Shown piece by piece: positions 57,201 to 64,000 of a stretch of DNA of 64,000 nucleotides. Each line of letters opens with the position of its first letter. The stretch's first letter is position 1. The DNA is from Mucilaginibacter aquaedulcis (GTDB lineage Bacteria; Bacteroidota; Bacteroidia; Sphingobacteriales; Sphingobacteriaceae). The notes beneath the pieces were generated by a model, which saw only the letters and a program-made list of their open reading frames with translations, had not been told where the DNA came from and made no database searches. Made by a program: the position numbers and the translations under genes. The DNA is taken from the NCBI RefSeq assembly GCF_030409325.1, contig NZ_JAUFPR010000002.1:1364001-1428000 (forward strand), given 5' to 3'.

Positions 57201-57555
57201 CAAATGAAAAGCTTTGCGGGTTAAATGATCTTAAAAAGGCCAGCACTCCCCATTGATATTGCAGCGATATCGGAAAGGACGATATTGTGCTGTCACCCTC
57301 AAGATCCGGGTTAAGTACAAAACGAAGCCCTAATGGTAGGTCAATACCAATATTATTGGTCACAATGTCCATGCTGTAAAAAGCGCTGTCGCCCCGATGG
57401 CTTTTAGAATATTGCAGGTTTTTGTAATGGATTTTATTTAATAAATCATCCAACCCGGTTTCGGCGAAATGTAAGAATTCCGGCAGGTCATCCACGGTTA
57501 TCAATTCGGACAATTGGGGATAATATCTTTGTGTTATAGATGTTGATGTCGCCAT
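51247..57555 (-). CDS. Giant beta-rich protein with LamG-like domain
   Basis: A 2102-residue protein without signal peptide. Residues about 1-1030 are a long series of amphipathic strands with amphipathic membrane-protein-like character (for example GLGIYGFRGLIAEHYLPD near 700 and FIRATGEAYLKFFWLKLG near 960); this resembles the very large DUF6603-type proteins, a weak recollection rather than a demonstrated match. Residues about 1421-1618 (HWSMDSTADTLNHNKGLIGG onward) have the LamG/concanavalin-like lectin pattern. The C-terminal 450 residues are beta-rich without a name. It is the largest gene of the run; a lipid- or glycan-binding scaffold is possible. Confidence 0.65.
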   Translation of the reverse strand: MATSTSITQRYYPQLSELITVDDLPEFLHFAETGLDDLLNKIHYKNLQYSKSHRGDSAFYSMDIVTNNIGIDLPLGLRFVLNPDLEGDSTISSFPISLQYQWGVLAFLRSFNPQSFSFDPEGFFNLGLQIFKVSDAQVIAHSLNYFVNPVDTNVSVYQQLIDDINAFRPTAGIILPANQLPSVELIATLINTSPNITESIPALIFNLYIFNADIAVSQDRLQQFYNLLVPGGIEEYISSLIKPRVKATLTLSAGLEFPTEILQPVNPDGSVIADTKTIFRFAEATFFADSETGIGSELELSGSLYPQLSRIGKTPLLIGFTNAKLDLSRTTNIPEADAAGYPVDFMGLYVQHATIGFSNFGTESPGKPAPAIVADDLLIGTGGINGTISLQTGGQINRDFGLFAAELDKFSLTFKHNHITNCDISGKLTLPRFTTNGQPSVVDIQAHIGNGGDFVITALPSNNFPPIEFPGVFTFNVRSLSVGDKNGRFFMAVTGKLDFIADIPGLGRVLPKNIEIRKLVIWDNGDIEFDTGSVTLPIAFTLNAGPVNMEVSNITIGPYTRSVNNISRRYLFFGFEGMTNLGIGGVGLSGDGIKYYFTIDDDGIDRKFDSFISIDGIGIDLSIPSNDPSIIIKGHLRAHNPDTAATTSSAGTEYSGTVSVTIPKLDLNGSAGMRLTPSIPSFVVDIGLELGTPLPLGATGLGIYGFRGLIAEHYLPDKQAVDLPESASWWDYYKVKSKDTKQEGIEIDKFANKPGVALGAGISIATEFDSGTVFSSKLFVMLGLPDVFLLQGQAAILASRIGLNDHVDPPFSAFIAIDDSSFRGNLSVNYKLPSSGSLTGAIFKLQGTLDMAFFFNNASGWYLNIGKDQPESARVRASVLNLFEGYAYLMISSQGFKAGAGVSYSFNKHIGPVSVNLNASLEMGTFVSFKPIQTGGFIRATGEAYLKFFWLKLGVGIGITLAVEAPHPFNISGKFEIRLHVIFHTFNLSLPFSWHFNDDRGPLLQPQPILELPDPAKQYSPAVAVNILSNETFPLNYVTHNLGNGESIPAPGSGQWAHNFNDTGDAKQVTIPLDSFIDIELLKPVKPGTVLLGGANNQLPAGYSELIPPVKGLSNQVNHEYTLTGLDIYAWNDTGNGSWVPYHIYEAVTAIVQENTGEGAIDLSKLVQGYWQFTEPNKYNKIRLLSQHMFSYAHNSETVLTGLDAKNFVRKDIFCYESILKEIDTNWKSEALDTVYPKNSSLTLNGVTFNFVDIQGAVKTNTGYGDKSLYIESTGGSILIGLPAPVTVFTLDFGPNQHDISITPLTTVYTPGDYGQSVAQEKHLPPLYFTRNQQNQSIQYKDINQPVIGILIHITSTILPDFDGDLVIGGHLQLPSEYLSQGTPQIYHEVEANKAMQSVTLFQKAFDEQEVQSRQNGDLQDAVGHWSMDSTADTLNHNKGLIGGSPDLIPGFYSGDSSGVLKLHPIYAFTANNDALIVPFNASLKVETANFAVELTAVFDPFSAGVSTLFYKVKTDPLTGYKKGFAIHLYREAAPKGVTYTNQASVPGFDVWFTCYEGISHSGIKASGKYTVDASSSALTTMQYKQILVSVDRTNATVDIFIDKINTASVPIMQELALIDFLPKKTYLNQLSYLTQSLQKRQTDNPIEQDQLITDLEILNNNLNKTIQPVWRPNTTFAIVVKSTDVVDQNSAGAVTQSQVFGFKTAGPVGHFQQQSAVYEALEKQDRTAEFKLADLKSYVDYERSFPDALGRYELSKPVFYHNPEISLFFLKPYINAMYANWDTYNGLPAIQSSLEVQLLDLSGKVLSPQLVWTQLPDVVIDKNNYKILPLDQQILFLMGEAASEDQCNPRPLDLKRRTKQGLYQFPDLEPNKVYTAVFNAIYQPSGQTQQKNEVHRFSLKSSRFASFQSQASSFILSPTDGPGQFALYTHDVSLGTDTIINVLFPLLDDDTSNDPALVMSYAVKFDRLVFGGLQLKNLSAAENSTITLIRNINPTDANEKRLLGILITNPEPFNDPKLPAELLADTLKLTLKRTDGTIISSDQFIYVHSRDTSSVFITNKGMDLPSGDIQLSFRYKIFNGNDYQTDHDDYNSPEIAITSYL

Positions 57556-57668
57556 GATTAGATTTGTGTGGTCGGTTATATGATGTTAAAAATTGGCAAC
57601 GGAATCCCCGTCTTATCGCAGTCAAGCGAAGATTCTGATTGCCCATGCTGTATTATTTGGCCAGGTTC

Positions 57669-58319
57669 CTATAAATTACCAAACGGCAAATAAGGTAACA
57701 CGGAGTGATAATATGGATGTTCGTCCCATGGAAAAACATCTTGCGAGAGATTGGCATCATCTAAGAACGTGGCTAAAGATATACCCTCGATATATCCATA
57801 GTTCTCATTTGAATCGAATACTAAATCAACATTTCCATTGGCATCATAGATGAATTCTAACAACAAATCTTCGGTTGGGCTTACAAATTGATTTCCGTGG
57901 TAATATTTTTGACTACCAGGTAGTAAGGCGTTTGTGGATTTATTGAATGAGCAAACAAATACAGTCCGTAGTTGACCATCAAATACCTCTTTTCCTTTAA
58001 AGTAAATTTCGGAAGATCTTTCATAGCTCTCCCAGTCCCATAAATCGAAACCGTTTGCCTGTATTCTATTTGAGAAAATCACGAGATTGGAGTTGGTACT
58101 AGGATCAACGTATTTCTGGATTATATCTTGTTTATTCTCAGTTGCATCGATAAAATATTTAACTGATTTATAACTAATATCGCCCACCTGTTCAAATATT
58201 TCAATAGTTTTGATGTCATTTGAAAGGAAAGTCATTTTTTTGAAATCGAGTAGGGTACTCTGCTGCTGGGCAGTAATTGGGTTTCCGAAGATGTTTGTAT
58301 ATTTAATCTGAGTGCTCAT
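57669..58319 (-). CDS. Candidate immunity protein 2
   Basis: A 216-residue soluble protein, acidic at the C-terminus (FLDDANLSQDVFPWDEHPYY), with many aromatic residues and no motif known to me. It sits in the AT-rich pocket after the 914-residue toxin-like gene, together with another small gene and an orphan tip-like fragment. Acidic, single-domain, lineage-specific genes directly downstream of a polymorphic toxin are usually its immunity proteins, and that is the basis of the call; the sequence itself does not show it. Confidence 0.5.
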   Translation of the reverse strand: MSTQIKYTNIFGNPITAQQQSTLLDFKKMTFLSNDIKTIEIFEQVGDISYKSVKYFIDATENKQDIIQKYVDPSTNSNLVIFSNRIQANGFDLWDWESYERSSEIYFKGKEVFDGQLRTVFVCSFNKSTNALLPGSQKYYHGNQFVSPTEDLLLEFIYDANGNVDLVFDSNENYGYIEGISLATFLDDANLSQDVFPWDEHPYYHSVLPYLPFGNL

Positions 58320-58322
58320 AGT

Positions 58323-58514
58323 TTAGAATTTTAATTTGTATTCGGGTAAATTATCATACTTACCACCTTTTTTTAAAATAGCAAAGGTAATTTTGGGTCC
58401 TTTACTTGTTGTTTTAAATCCAGTGTAAGGTTCACAGGCATCAACCATACTTTGGTAAAACAAAGAATTTCCTATCGGCAAATCTTGCCGGAATAAAACC
58501 TGCATTAGCAAGCT
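58323..58514 (-). pseudogene. Orphan tip-like fragment, in frame behind a stop codon
   Basis: A 62- to 63-codon open frame directly behind the TAG (58515-58517) of the gene upstream and in the same frame. It has no good start of its own (TTG at 58511 or ATG at 58505). The product ends in FKTTSKGPKITFAILKKGGK and NLPEYK, a short strand-turn-strand end like that of toxin tips. It may be a displaced toxin C-terminus, as in orphan cassettes of polymorphic toxin loci, or the second half of a once longer upstream gene. Confidence 0.4.
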
Positions 58515-58898
58515 CTATGACCCAAGATATTTTTCCAAATTGTTATCTGTAATCCAATCGCACCAGGCCTGAATAACATCTCTTATATCCTGTGTTGGGA
58601 TTGTTGCTGTCCCGGCTAATGCATTCGAGCTTTTAAAGCTTGATATCGATGTACCAATGGTTAAAAATGTCATAAAGCCACCTCCTTCTTTATTAAATGG
58701 TTGTCCATTGAGAGCTTTGTTAATCTCAGGTAAGATATCTTCCAGAAATATTTCAGGAGACATTGCCAGAAAATAAGAACTGATAAAATAATTAAGATCA
58801 GTTGGTATCTTTTGAGAAACATCTAAGGTTTTATCTCCATCCGAGTCAGAGACGATTCTGAATTCAATGTCGTATTTGTTTAAAATGCTTGTATTCAT
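58515..58898 (-). CDS. Candidate immunity protein 1
   Basis: A 127-residue acidic protein with no signal peptide, 24 bases after the stop of the 914-residue toxin-like gene. The N-terminal half has YDIEFRIVSDSDGDKTLDV, then a helical part (LAMSPEIFLEDILPEINKAL) and a Gly-rich turn. Small acidic genes directly behind a polymorphic toxin are normally the cognate immunity genes. No family assignment is possible from sequence; the call rests on position, size and charge. The coding frame may once have run on past its TAG into the fragment downstream. Confidence 0.55.
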   Translation of the reverse strand: MNTSILNKYDIEFRIVSDSDGDKTLDVSQKIPTDLNYFISSYFLAMSPEIFLEDILPEINKALNGQPFNKEGGGFMTFLTIGTSISSFKSSNALAGTATIPTQDIRDVIQAWCDWITDNNLEKYLGS

Positions 58899-58922
58899 AA
58901 TGTTAGGTGTTGTTTGTTCGAA

Positions 58923-61667
58923 TTAAAACTCTGGATTAATTAATACTGCCGAAAGATGGTTATCATAAGGATCATCTCCAATTAAATAAGGGTCTTCACG
59001 AACTAACGTTACTGGACAACCATCACTAAATGAAGATTTGTATCGAGTTAAGCGAGCGCCAGCTTTGTTTAGGTTTTCTGCCCCTTTCTTAGCCTTTGTG
59101 ATGGCATAAGCTACTTCTTCAGCAAATTCAGATTCCGTCAGGCCGTCTGCCCAAGTGTGCCATGAAGCTTTAGTTTTTGTGATATTTCCTGAAATCATTT
59201 TTAAATATGGGCTTTTTCTTATCTGCTTGTAGATAATTTGGCCCCCATATGACTTGGTTAAAACGTTTGCAGCTGGATCTAATTCTCCATAAATAGGTTT
59301 TGTCGTGTCAAATAAAACAGAACCTAAATGACCTCCCATCCATTCTCCATTTATTTCAACGATACCTTTTAATTTTTCGATAACCACAGGCTGAAGTGCA
59401 TATTTGAAATTCAAGAGAAATTTAAAATTGACTCTCGACGCTTTATTACGTGATACCTGGTTCCAAAAATCGATTAATTCTCCATTATTCGCATTTAAAG
59501 CGTCAAATGTTTGACTATCTGCGTTCGAAAAATCGTAAATAAAGTCTGCCCTGTTTCCTGCTGGTAAGGGTGTTATGGAACTTCCCGGGATGTCATTTAG
59601 TTTCTGCCAAATGGCCGAGTCGTTATTACCAAACTTTTGAAAAAGTTTTACTCTGAAAATTTCGGTCAATTCTGCCACATCGCCCGCAAATTTTTGCAAA
59701 ATAGCAAGCGCGTCCGGATGAAAATCATTTGGGATTGGACCTGCTAACATATTTTGAGAAGCTTTTCGTAATTGTACGGATGTTGCGACGTCTAAAGCTC
59801 CCGAGAAAAGTTGCAATACTAAAAGTATATCATGGAATTTTGTATAGAATTCACAATCAGCACGGCTAAACTTAGGACTGTTTACATCGCAATATCTTGA
59901 TTGATAATTAATGAAATAATCTACTATGATACTTGCCACGGAGCTACCAATTTGAATTACGGCACCAATTCCCTGCGCTAATTCATATGCTATTAAGGTC
60001 TGTCCTTCAACAATTGTATCCAAGCCTAATATAACTCTTCCCAATGCATTGAGTTCCCTTAGATGCGCCAATTTACCCAGGTTACCAATTCCGGAAAATA
60101 GTAATACTAAATCGAATGTAATTTTCATTGTAGTTACCAAATTTTCTGTCTCTTTCTTGTCGTCCAAGTATTTAAGATAAAAAATTGGCAAAGCAGCATT
60201 TGATTGACCATCTATTAAAACAGATATAAAATTACTTTCATTAGTATCTGTATGGCTATTGGTTATTGTTAGCGTTTGATACAAATCATAACTTCCTACA
60301 AAGTAATCGTAGGTTTGTAATAATTCGCCGTCAGGCTCATCTCGTGGGTAGATTACATCAATCTTATTTTTATTGAAATAAAAGTTATAGTTGGTTAAGT
60401 TAAATATCCAAAAAACTTTTTCAGACTCGTAGTTTAGACTAACCGCTTTTGATGTATAATTTGATGAGTTTATTAGGTTGTCTTTCACGGTTCCATCCAA
60501 ATTGTATGGATTATAGGTGCTCAATAGCCAAATCTTATATAACTCGTTAATCAAGATCTTTAAATTTTCAGCTCCAATCCCTCTATCATTAACTTTGTCA
60601 TATAAGGCTTGAAATAATGAAATGTCTTTAGTGTCATCGATAATAGAGAAATTTGTCAAACCTGCTAAAAATTCGCTGGCTTGTGTAGAATCAATAGACT
60701 GAACTATTTTGATAACATATTCTTCTTCATTTATTATATTGGGGATTACACCACTTATTTCACCTAAAATTGTTCCTGCCGCGATAAGCTTTAATATTAA
60801 AATCTTATTGTATACGGGGATAATTTTTAAGCCATTTATTGGTAAAACATAACCCAACCAGTACAGCCTATTTTCGATTTTTTCATTAACAGGACTTGAA
60901 ATTATAACTTGATTGGCAAAAGCACTATTATAAAATGCCGTCAAGTCATCGAGATATTCTTGGAAAGATTGTAGAGTTGCATTGATAAATAGATTACCAT
61001 TTGTCCATTCAAAATTTTGATTAGTTATATATAAACTTAGATCAGCATCTGTATTTAATATTGGAAAGATGTCTTTGTTTATTCTGTGTATTTGTAAGGC
61101 GATTAAAGATATTAAATAAGCTCCTGTATCTTTATCTTCTTGAAAACTACTATCTGTGATAAGATGAATATTATTCGCATAGAAATCTTTAGCATTGGGA
61201 TTTAAAAGAATATCTATCGGGGGAACTACATTAACTGTTCTTGCAGGAAGTAAAATAGTACCTAAGTCATCATCCAGGATTTTTTCAGTTCCAATAAAAT
61301 CCCAAGTATATTTATCTACTTTACAAAAATCAGTATAAGGCGACTTAGACCTTAACTTTTGAACAATTACTGTGTCCCCGTCAACAGCGAGTGGGATACG
61401 ATCTTCACTTAATTTAGCTGCGGGCAATTCTTTTAATTTGATCTTTTTAGCTAAATACTGTAGAAATTTGGCTTGATCGTAAAATCCAGCCGTAGCATAT
61501 TTCTTATCAATGTCTTCTGGTCGAAAATCACCTGAATAAATATGAGAATATTTGATGTTATCGAAAACAAACCCTGTTACGAACCCGGTTTTATTTTGAA
61601 ATAAAACTTCGGATACACTTGTTAGTTTCCTGACTTTAAAATCAATAAAAATTGCTGCATCTGTCAT
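58923..61667 (-). CDS. Polymorphic-toxin-like protein with EndoU-type C-terminal nuclease
   Basis: A 914-residue protein without signal peptide. Residues 1-510 are an unnamed carrier region. A hydrophobic helical region follows (about 514-590, VLLFSGIGNLGKLAHLREL; and 605-630), the pre-toxin translocation-like segment of large Bacteroidota toxins. The last about 145 residues resemble bacterial EndoU RNases: EINGEWMGGHL (His780) fits the GE-x-GGH motif, and KASWHTWADGLTESEFAEE (His837) the S-x-FP-x-W-S-x-E motif, followed by a strand-rich end. EndoU enzymes cut RNA, often tRNA. The gene starts one base after the preceding stop. Carrier plus swappable tip plus small downstream genes is the toxin-immunity layout. 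Confidence 0.65.
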   Translation of the reverse strand: MTDAAIFIDFKVRKLTSVSEVLFQNKTGFVTGFVFDNIKYSHIYSGDFRPEDIDKKYATAGFYDQAKFLQYLAKKIKLKELPAAKLSEDRIPLAVDGDTVIVQKLRSKSPYTDFCKVDKYTWDFIGTEKILDDDLGTILLPARTVNVVPPIDILLNPNAKDFYANNIHLITDSSFQEDKDTGAYLISLIALQIHRINKDIFPILNTDADLSLYITNQNFEWTNGNLFINATLQSFQEYLDDLTAFYNSAFANQVIISSPVNEKIENRLYWLGYVLPINGLKIIPVYNKILILKLIAAGTILGEISGVIPNIINEEEYVIKIVQSIDSTQASEFLAGLTNFSIIDDTKDISLFQALYDKVNDRGIGAENLKILINELYKIWLLSTYNPYNLDGTVKDNLINSSNYTSKAVSLNYESEKVFWIFNLTNYNFYFNKNKIDVIYPRDEPDGELLQTYDYFVGSYDLYQTLTITNSHTDTNESNFISVLIDGQSNAALPIFYLKYLDDKKETENLVTTMKITFDLVLLFSGIGNLGKLAHLRELNALGRVILGLDTIVEGQTLIAYELAQGIGAVIQIGSSVASIIVDYFINYQSRYCDVNSPKFSRADCEFYTKFHDILLVLQLFSGALDVATSVQLRKASQNMLAGPIPNDFHPDALAILQKFAGDVAELTEIFRVKLFQKFGNNDSAIWQKLNDIPGSSITPLPAGNRADFIYDFSNADSQTFDALNANNGELIDFWNQVSRNKASRVNFKFLLNFKYALQPVVIEKLKGIVEINGEWMGGHLGSVLFDTTKPIYGELDPAANVLTKSYGGQIIYKQIRKSPYLKMISGNITKTKASWHTWADGLTESEFAEEVAYAITKAKKGAENLNKAGARLTRYKSSFSDGCPVTLVREDPYLIGDDPYDNHLSAVLINPEF

Positions 61668-61668
61668 A

Positions 61669-63852
61669 TTATATAGAAATTTCGAGATCTAAAAATAATG
61701 TTGTTATAGGGGTATCTTTGATAAAATCTGAGTAGCCTTTAGAAAAGTAACAGGTTTTGTCTAATGAGTAGATAATTATGCTGTTGTCAGTTATTGCTAA
61801 TTTTAGCTCACCGGCAAGGGTTTCACCAACTACTCCTGCATAATATTTTTGATACAAAATGTTTTCTGTAGAAACTAACGCACTGCCGTCTTCATATAAA
61901 TTAATTAAGAACAAGCTTGAATTAATCAATCCAGCCGTAATAATCAAATTTTTCAGTTGATCATTTTCATTCTTCGTTATTCCCAAAAGTACTTTGGAAG
62001 GCACTACTCGCTCCGTTGATAGTAGCTTTATCCCTACAATGTTTTGTGAACTCTCCGTAAAAGTTTTTATATCAAAATAAAAGGGATTAGGTAATTGGTA
62101 TGTTTTACTTCCTGTTATAGACGCTGATACTGATGGGGAGGACTTGGTATCTGCCGTAATTCTCCCAGCATTGGCTACTACATTATTCAAAATATCGATA
62201 GAGTCAGTTATGTAAGTCACCCTGCTCATTCTAGGGTTGGTTGTATCTCCTGTATCGATAGTGTCGTTTACTATAGAAGTTTGAACCGCTGAAATCCCAT
62301 ATTGGGTATTATCATAGTAATGATTGATCAGCTTTAATTTTTGCGAAGTAAAGGATGAATACTGTGCATCCTGATCTGTCTTGAACAAAGGTCTGGCATT
62401 GATCAAATCAAAAATATCATCAAATAAAGCGGGTTGTGCGAATGTATTGGTTGTTACCGCCTGAGCGTCTGTTACCTGCGCAGAAATGTAATCATAAACA
62501 ACGCCCTGATATATCAGTATATTGAATGACGCAATATTCAACTTTGCCCCATCTGAACCGGTGTTAGGATTGGTCAGAATAATGGTCCTGGTAAGATTTT
62601 GCGATACACTGGTGCTGCCTCCCGTTGATTTAAGACTATCTGCACCGCAAAAATTATTGCTCTGCGCATTCTCAATCCGGCCGATCTGCCCATAAAGCAT
62701 CGTGTTAACGTTGTTGTCGGTAACCAGCTGCAAATAAATGCGGTTGCTCGTTTCATTATGGGACTGAGCGGCATTGTCTATTATTAATGGCCAGCCGTTG
62801 CTACTGTAAATGGAAGGAGAAAGTGAGGTTTCAGTGTATCCCCATAACAAAGAGTGATCGTCAGTATCGCTCATGCCATAGTTTTCATAAAAGTTATAGG
62901 AACGGGTGCGGTCGCTTTGGATATACAGGTACAGGTTGTTCCTGGTCTGAAAATTTTGAATGACATCTGTGTAAATGGCCTGTCCTGTCTTTTTTACTTT
63001 TGTTCCGTTGTTGTTGACCGTAACCGTTCCCTGATCAGTGCAGTGAAAACCAAAATAAGCAGCAACATCCAGAAACTGAAAAATCTGTTCTTTCGTCAGT
63101 TTTCTTTGGAAAGCATCTGTTATTTGGGTCAGGTCGATTGAATAATCATTATCCCGGGCATAGGCCAGGTCAAAAACAAACTGATCGTTTGATGCAGGTA
63201 ACTGGTAATCGCCATAATTCAAAACAATATCCAGTCCGCACTCTCCCACAGCAAAACGGCCTAAAGATGCTCCTGCAGGCATCATCGGTAATTCAAATGA
63301 TGTTTGCGTTGTTTCGGTTGAATTACCATTGTTGGTGACATATTCCGACTGTTTGAAAAACAAATCGGATATCGGCGAATTGTCTGGCTGATTAACCGGA
63401 TCAAAGCCAATGAATTTGGCTAAAAAATCGGGTTTAATCAATTTAGGATTTGCAGCATAGTACGAATCGAATGCGGTATTGATCCTGTTAACAAAATCAG
63501 ATGTACCTGCTCTGGGTTGTATTACTTTGTCGCCGTTGAAAAAATCAACCTTCTTCAGACCCCGATAAATAAAATATTTAATATTGATGCCTATAATCGG
63601 TTGTTTAAAAGGGCGTAAAATTAAATTGACAAGGTTGTTATTTCCGGTTTGTGGTTGTACTGATACTACGCCGGAGCAAATGGCAAAAGCCAGTGCGTCA
63701 GCAGTTATGTTGAAACTACTGGTTGTATGAAAAATGTTGGGCGACGCAGGCCCGAAAGCCTGCACAGCTGATTGGGTAACGACCGCCGGATCAGTAAAGA
63801 AATGCGATTGCGGCGCAAACAGTGAAATAAAATTGGAGGAACTGGCTGCCAT
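61669..63852 (-). CDS. Large beta-rich protein upstream of the toxin
   Basis: About 727 residues from ATG at 63852; the longer frame to 63891 begins at TTG and overlaps the preceding gene's stop at 63875. The N-terminal part (SSNFISLFAPQSHFFTDP, then a Tyr/Asn/Asp-rich body) and the C-terminal beta-rich part have no signal peptide, membrane helix or family motif I recognise. The coding composition becomes more AT-rich in the last about 250 codons, as in the toxin gene behind it. It is separated from that gene by one base, so the two products are made together and probably act together. Confidence 0.6.
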   Translation of the reverse strand: MAASSSNFISLFAPQSHFFTDPAVVTQSAVQAFGPASPNIFHTTSSFNITADALAFAICSGVVSVQPQTGNNNLVNLILRPFKQPIIGINIKYFIYRGLKKVDFFNGDKVIQPRAGTSDFVNRINTAFDSYYAANPKLIKPDFLAKFIGFDPVNQPDNSPISDLFFKQSEYVTNNGNSTETTQTSFELPMMPAGASLGRFAVGECGLDIVLNYGDYQLPASNDQFVFDLAYARDNDYSIDLTQITDAFQRKLTKEQIFQFLDVAAYFGFHCTDQGTVTVNNNGTKVKKTGQAIYTDVIQNFQTRNNLYLYIQSDRTRSYNFYENYGMSDTDDHSLLWGYTETSLSPSIYSSNGWPLIIDNAAQSHNETSNRIYLQLVTDNNVNTMLYGQIGRIENAQSNNFCGADSLKSTGGSTSVSQNLTRTIILTNPNTGSDGAKLNIASFNILIYQGVVYDYISAQVTDAQAVTTNTFAQPALFDDIFDLINARPLFKTDQDAQYSSFTSQKLKLINHYYDNTQYGISAVQTSIVNDTIDTGDTTNPRMSRVTYITDSIDILNNVVANAGRITADTKSSPSVSASITGSKTYQLPNPFYFDIKTFTESSQNIVGIKLLSTERVVPSKVLLGITKNENDQLKNLIITAGLINSSLFLINLYEDGSALVSTENILYQKYYAGVVGETLAGELKLAITDNSIIIYSLDKTCYFSKGYSDFIKDTPITTLFLDLEISI

Positions 63853-63874
63853 CTTGTTTTGCGTGTTATAAAGT

Positions 63875-64000
63875 TTATCCCTGTGGTTCAACAGGGCACA
63901 TGTTTAAATTCTGATAAGGAGCTATATAGTCCGCGTCTCCCTGGATGTTAGGTTTAGTAGCCTGTAGCTGGTCGGAAATTCTGCATGGAACGCCGTTGGC
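63875..64000 (-). CDS. C-terminal end of an upstream gene (cut by window edge)
   Basis: The minus strand is open from the right edge to a TAA at 63875-63877, giving 41 residues: GVPCRISDQLQATKPNIQGD, then YIAPYQNLNMCPVE and the end. The Asn/Gln-rich, Cys-containing, beta-like style resembles C-terminal ends of Bacteroidota surface-protein repeats. It is co-directional with the giant-gene run and 22 bases from the next start, so the operon extends beyond the window. Confidence 0.55.
   Translation of the reverse strand, partial: ANGVPCRISDQLQATKPNIQGDADYIAPYQNLNMCPVEPQG

Noticed and set aside
1-64000. CRISPR arrays, complete rRNA or tRNA genes, transposase genes
   Set aside because: No regularly spaced repeats, no rRNA motifs and no DDE or serine recombinase motifs were found; only tRNA fragments are present.

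Overview
The window looks like chromosomal DNA of a Bacteroidota member, most likely a sphingobacterium of the Pedobacter/Mucilaginibacter kind. The reasons are a SusC/SusD pair with SusD-type lipoproteins, an UpxY-type NusG paralogue beside a Wzc-type kinase, TTG/TTTG-N18-19-TAnnTTTG-like promoters, weak Shine-Dalgarno signals and several TTG/GTG starts. Genus is an inference; no rRNA or complete tRNA gene is present.

Region 1 (1-19762, + strand) is an exopolysaccharide locus. It holds a truncated GT2 glycosyltransferase, a methyltransferase, four GT4-like glycosyltransferases, a Wzy-like polymerase and, after a 1.1 kb gene-poor gap, a fucosyltransferase-like enzyme. Next come a Wzc-type co-polymerase/tyrosine kinase, an UpxY/NusG antiterminator, asparagine synthetase, a GT4, a Wzm-type ABC permease without its ATPase, another GT4, and a fusion of a GT2 glycosyltransferase with an exosortase-like membrane domain. 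A strong terminator follows.

Region 2 (19763-27020) carries a decayed SusD gene on the minus strand and an intact SusC / SusD-like / DUF1735-like lipoprotein uptake operon on the plus strand, with a good promoter and terminator.

Region 3 (27020-36490) reads as a mobile-element landing zone. There are 3' fragments of two tRNA genes (Ser-like and Met-like, each with a terminator), repeats and coding debris. A compact, translationally coupled four-gene minus-strand operon follows: metallo-beta-lactamase-fold hydrolase, trypsin-like protease with a C-terminal adaptor region, small middle component, and SMC/Rad50-like ABC ATPase. This matches the architecture of ABC-three-component (ABC-3C) conflict systems and is the clearest defence candidate.

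Region 4 (36495-40331, - strand) returns to exopolysaccharide synthesis: NAD-dependent epimerase, polysaccharide deacetylase of the exosortase-locus type, phosphoglycosyl transferase (sugar transferase) and a FAD oxidoreductase. It supplies the chain-initiating enzyme that region 1 lacks, so the two may be halves of one locus separated by regions 2-3.

Region 5 (40967-64000, - strand) is one long run of co-directional genes encoding giant proteins (727, 914, 2102, 1714, 181 and 1443 aa), none with a visible signal peptide or T9SS tail. The 914-aa protein ends in what looks like an EndoU-type nuclease tip. It is followed by a cluster of small AT-rich genes that look like immunity proteins and an orphan tip fragment. 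The last two proteins carry phage-tail-like beta modules, and the last also has FN3 modules, a discoidin-like module and a clan GH-A glycosidase core. The run has the character of a toxin/adhesin cargo operon; which secretion machine, if any, serves it cannot be seen here.
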